The notes under the pieces: generated by a model
Seen by the model: only the letters and a program-made list of their open reading frames with translations
Told to the model about the DNA's origin: nothing
The model's database searches: none
Translations under genes and position numbers: made by a program
Shown: positions 63,797 through 64,000 of the stretch, piece by piece
How positions within the stretch are numbered: the first letter of the stretch is position 1
Layout of the letters: each line of letters opens with the position of its first letter
DNA from: a virus
IMG/VR virus record: IMGVR_UViG_3300009167_000007
Coordinates: 1-64,000 of that record
Reading direction: 5' to 3' (one strand)
Length of the DNA: 64,000 bases

Positions 63797-64000
63797 ATGC
63801 CAGCATTCTTCTGTGTGGTCGCCACAGACAGCACGCCCACCTTTGAGCCGCTTGGGCAATGCCAGGGGAAGTGGTACGGGGTGGCCCAGGTGGAGGACGA
63901 AAAGGAGATCGAGCGCCTGCGCAAGCTCAAGAAGCAGGAAATCACGGAGGCCGAGTTCGCGGAAGCCGTGAAAAAAAAAGCCACATTGCAGCAGGGGTAT
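63797..64000 (+). CDS. Partial structural-region gene, 3' end beyond the window
   Basis: ATG 63797 opens a frame through the last base (68 codons): MPAFFCVVATDSTPTFEPLG, GKWYGVAQVEDEKEIERLRK, then a helical EITEAEFAEAVKKKATL. The N-terminal part is a small beta domain, then a coiled coil. No Shine-Dalgarno is strong. It is probably a small structural or assembly protein. Confidence 0.45.
   Translation, partial: MPAFFCVVATDSTPTFEPLGQCQGKWYGVAQVEDEKEIERLRKLKKQEITEAEFAEAVKKKATLQQGY

Overview
The window is a contiguous piece of a large double-stranded DNA tailed phage (or a prophage of one) of high GC content. It carries a terminase large subunit, portal, scaffold, major capsid, a very large virion ejection protein, DnaB helicase, RecT recombination genes and a tyrosine integrase, and no ribosomal or metabolic host genes. 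A PEP-CTERM sorting tail and repeated WNL-type surface modules on phage-encoded secreted proteins point to a Verrucomicrobia-like Gram-negative host (inference; Planctomycetes or other PEP-CTERM bacteria are alternatives). A short-tailed (podovirus-like) virion is suggested by the large ejection protein and the portal type, but no tail tube, sheath or tape measure is visible in this window.

Layout. 1-12.1 kb, plus strand: end of a late operon with a coiled-coil virion protein (cut by the window edge), a 3,248-residue polyvalent ejection protein with a HExxH zincin motif, and a helix-turn-helix protein that may be a small terminase. Two short genes with good ribosome binding sites lie out of frame inside low-complexity linkers of the giant gene. 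12.0-49.9 kb, minus strand: one long early/middle transcription block. Read from its promoter side (50 kb leftwards) it has RusA resolvase, RecT, a PD-(D/E)XK exonuclease, an SSB-like protein, a zinc-finger homing-type gene, a ParB-fused methyltransferase, an HNH nuclease, a replication initiator, DnaB, an HU-like/zinc fusion, a DHH phosphoesterase and an HNH homing nuclease. Then come about thirty tiny coupled genes interrupted by a 1.1 kb noncoding control or origin-like region (32.2-33.35 kb). Further left are an AAA+ ATPase module, a Lar-like zinc ribbon, a 3D-domain cell wall hydrolase, a Dam-type methylase, a PD-(D/E)XK nuclease, a MoxR/CobS-like ATPase with a VWA partner, an HD-domain protein, two ADP-ribosyltransferase-like proteins, and the integrase with a phage ssDNA-binding protein at the far end.

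49.9-64 kb, mostly plus strand: a divergent control region, then small virion-like proteins, a fiber-like protein with a signal peptide, a run of exported surface proteins (PEP-CTERM tails, WNL repeats, one small lipoprotein), a strong terminator, the terminase large subunit in the opposite orientation, then portal, scaffold, capsid and a decoration protein. The window ends in a partial gene.

Functional picture. Recombination-type replication (RecT, exonuclease, SSB, RusA, DnaB with an initiator) is packed in one operon. Anti-restriction candidates (two methyltransferases, Lar) and possible host-takeover or inter-phage conflict proteins (ART-like proteins, HD, MoxR/VWA) sit between the replication genes and the integrase. 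Regulatory DNA recurs: a palindrome of the form ACCCTG-N4-CAGGGT stands ahead of three transcription units, and the word CAGGGTATC occurs at least 11 times. Function assignments rest on reading motifs by eye; no database search was run.
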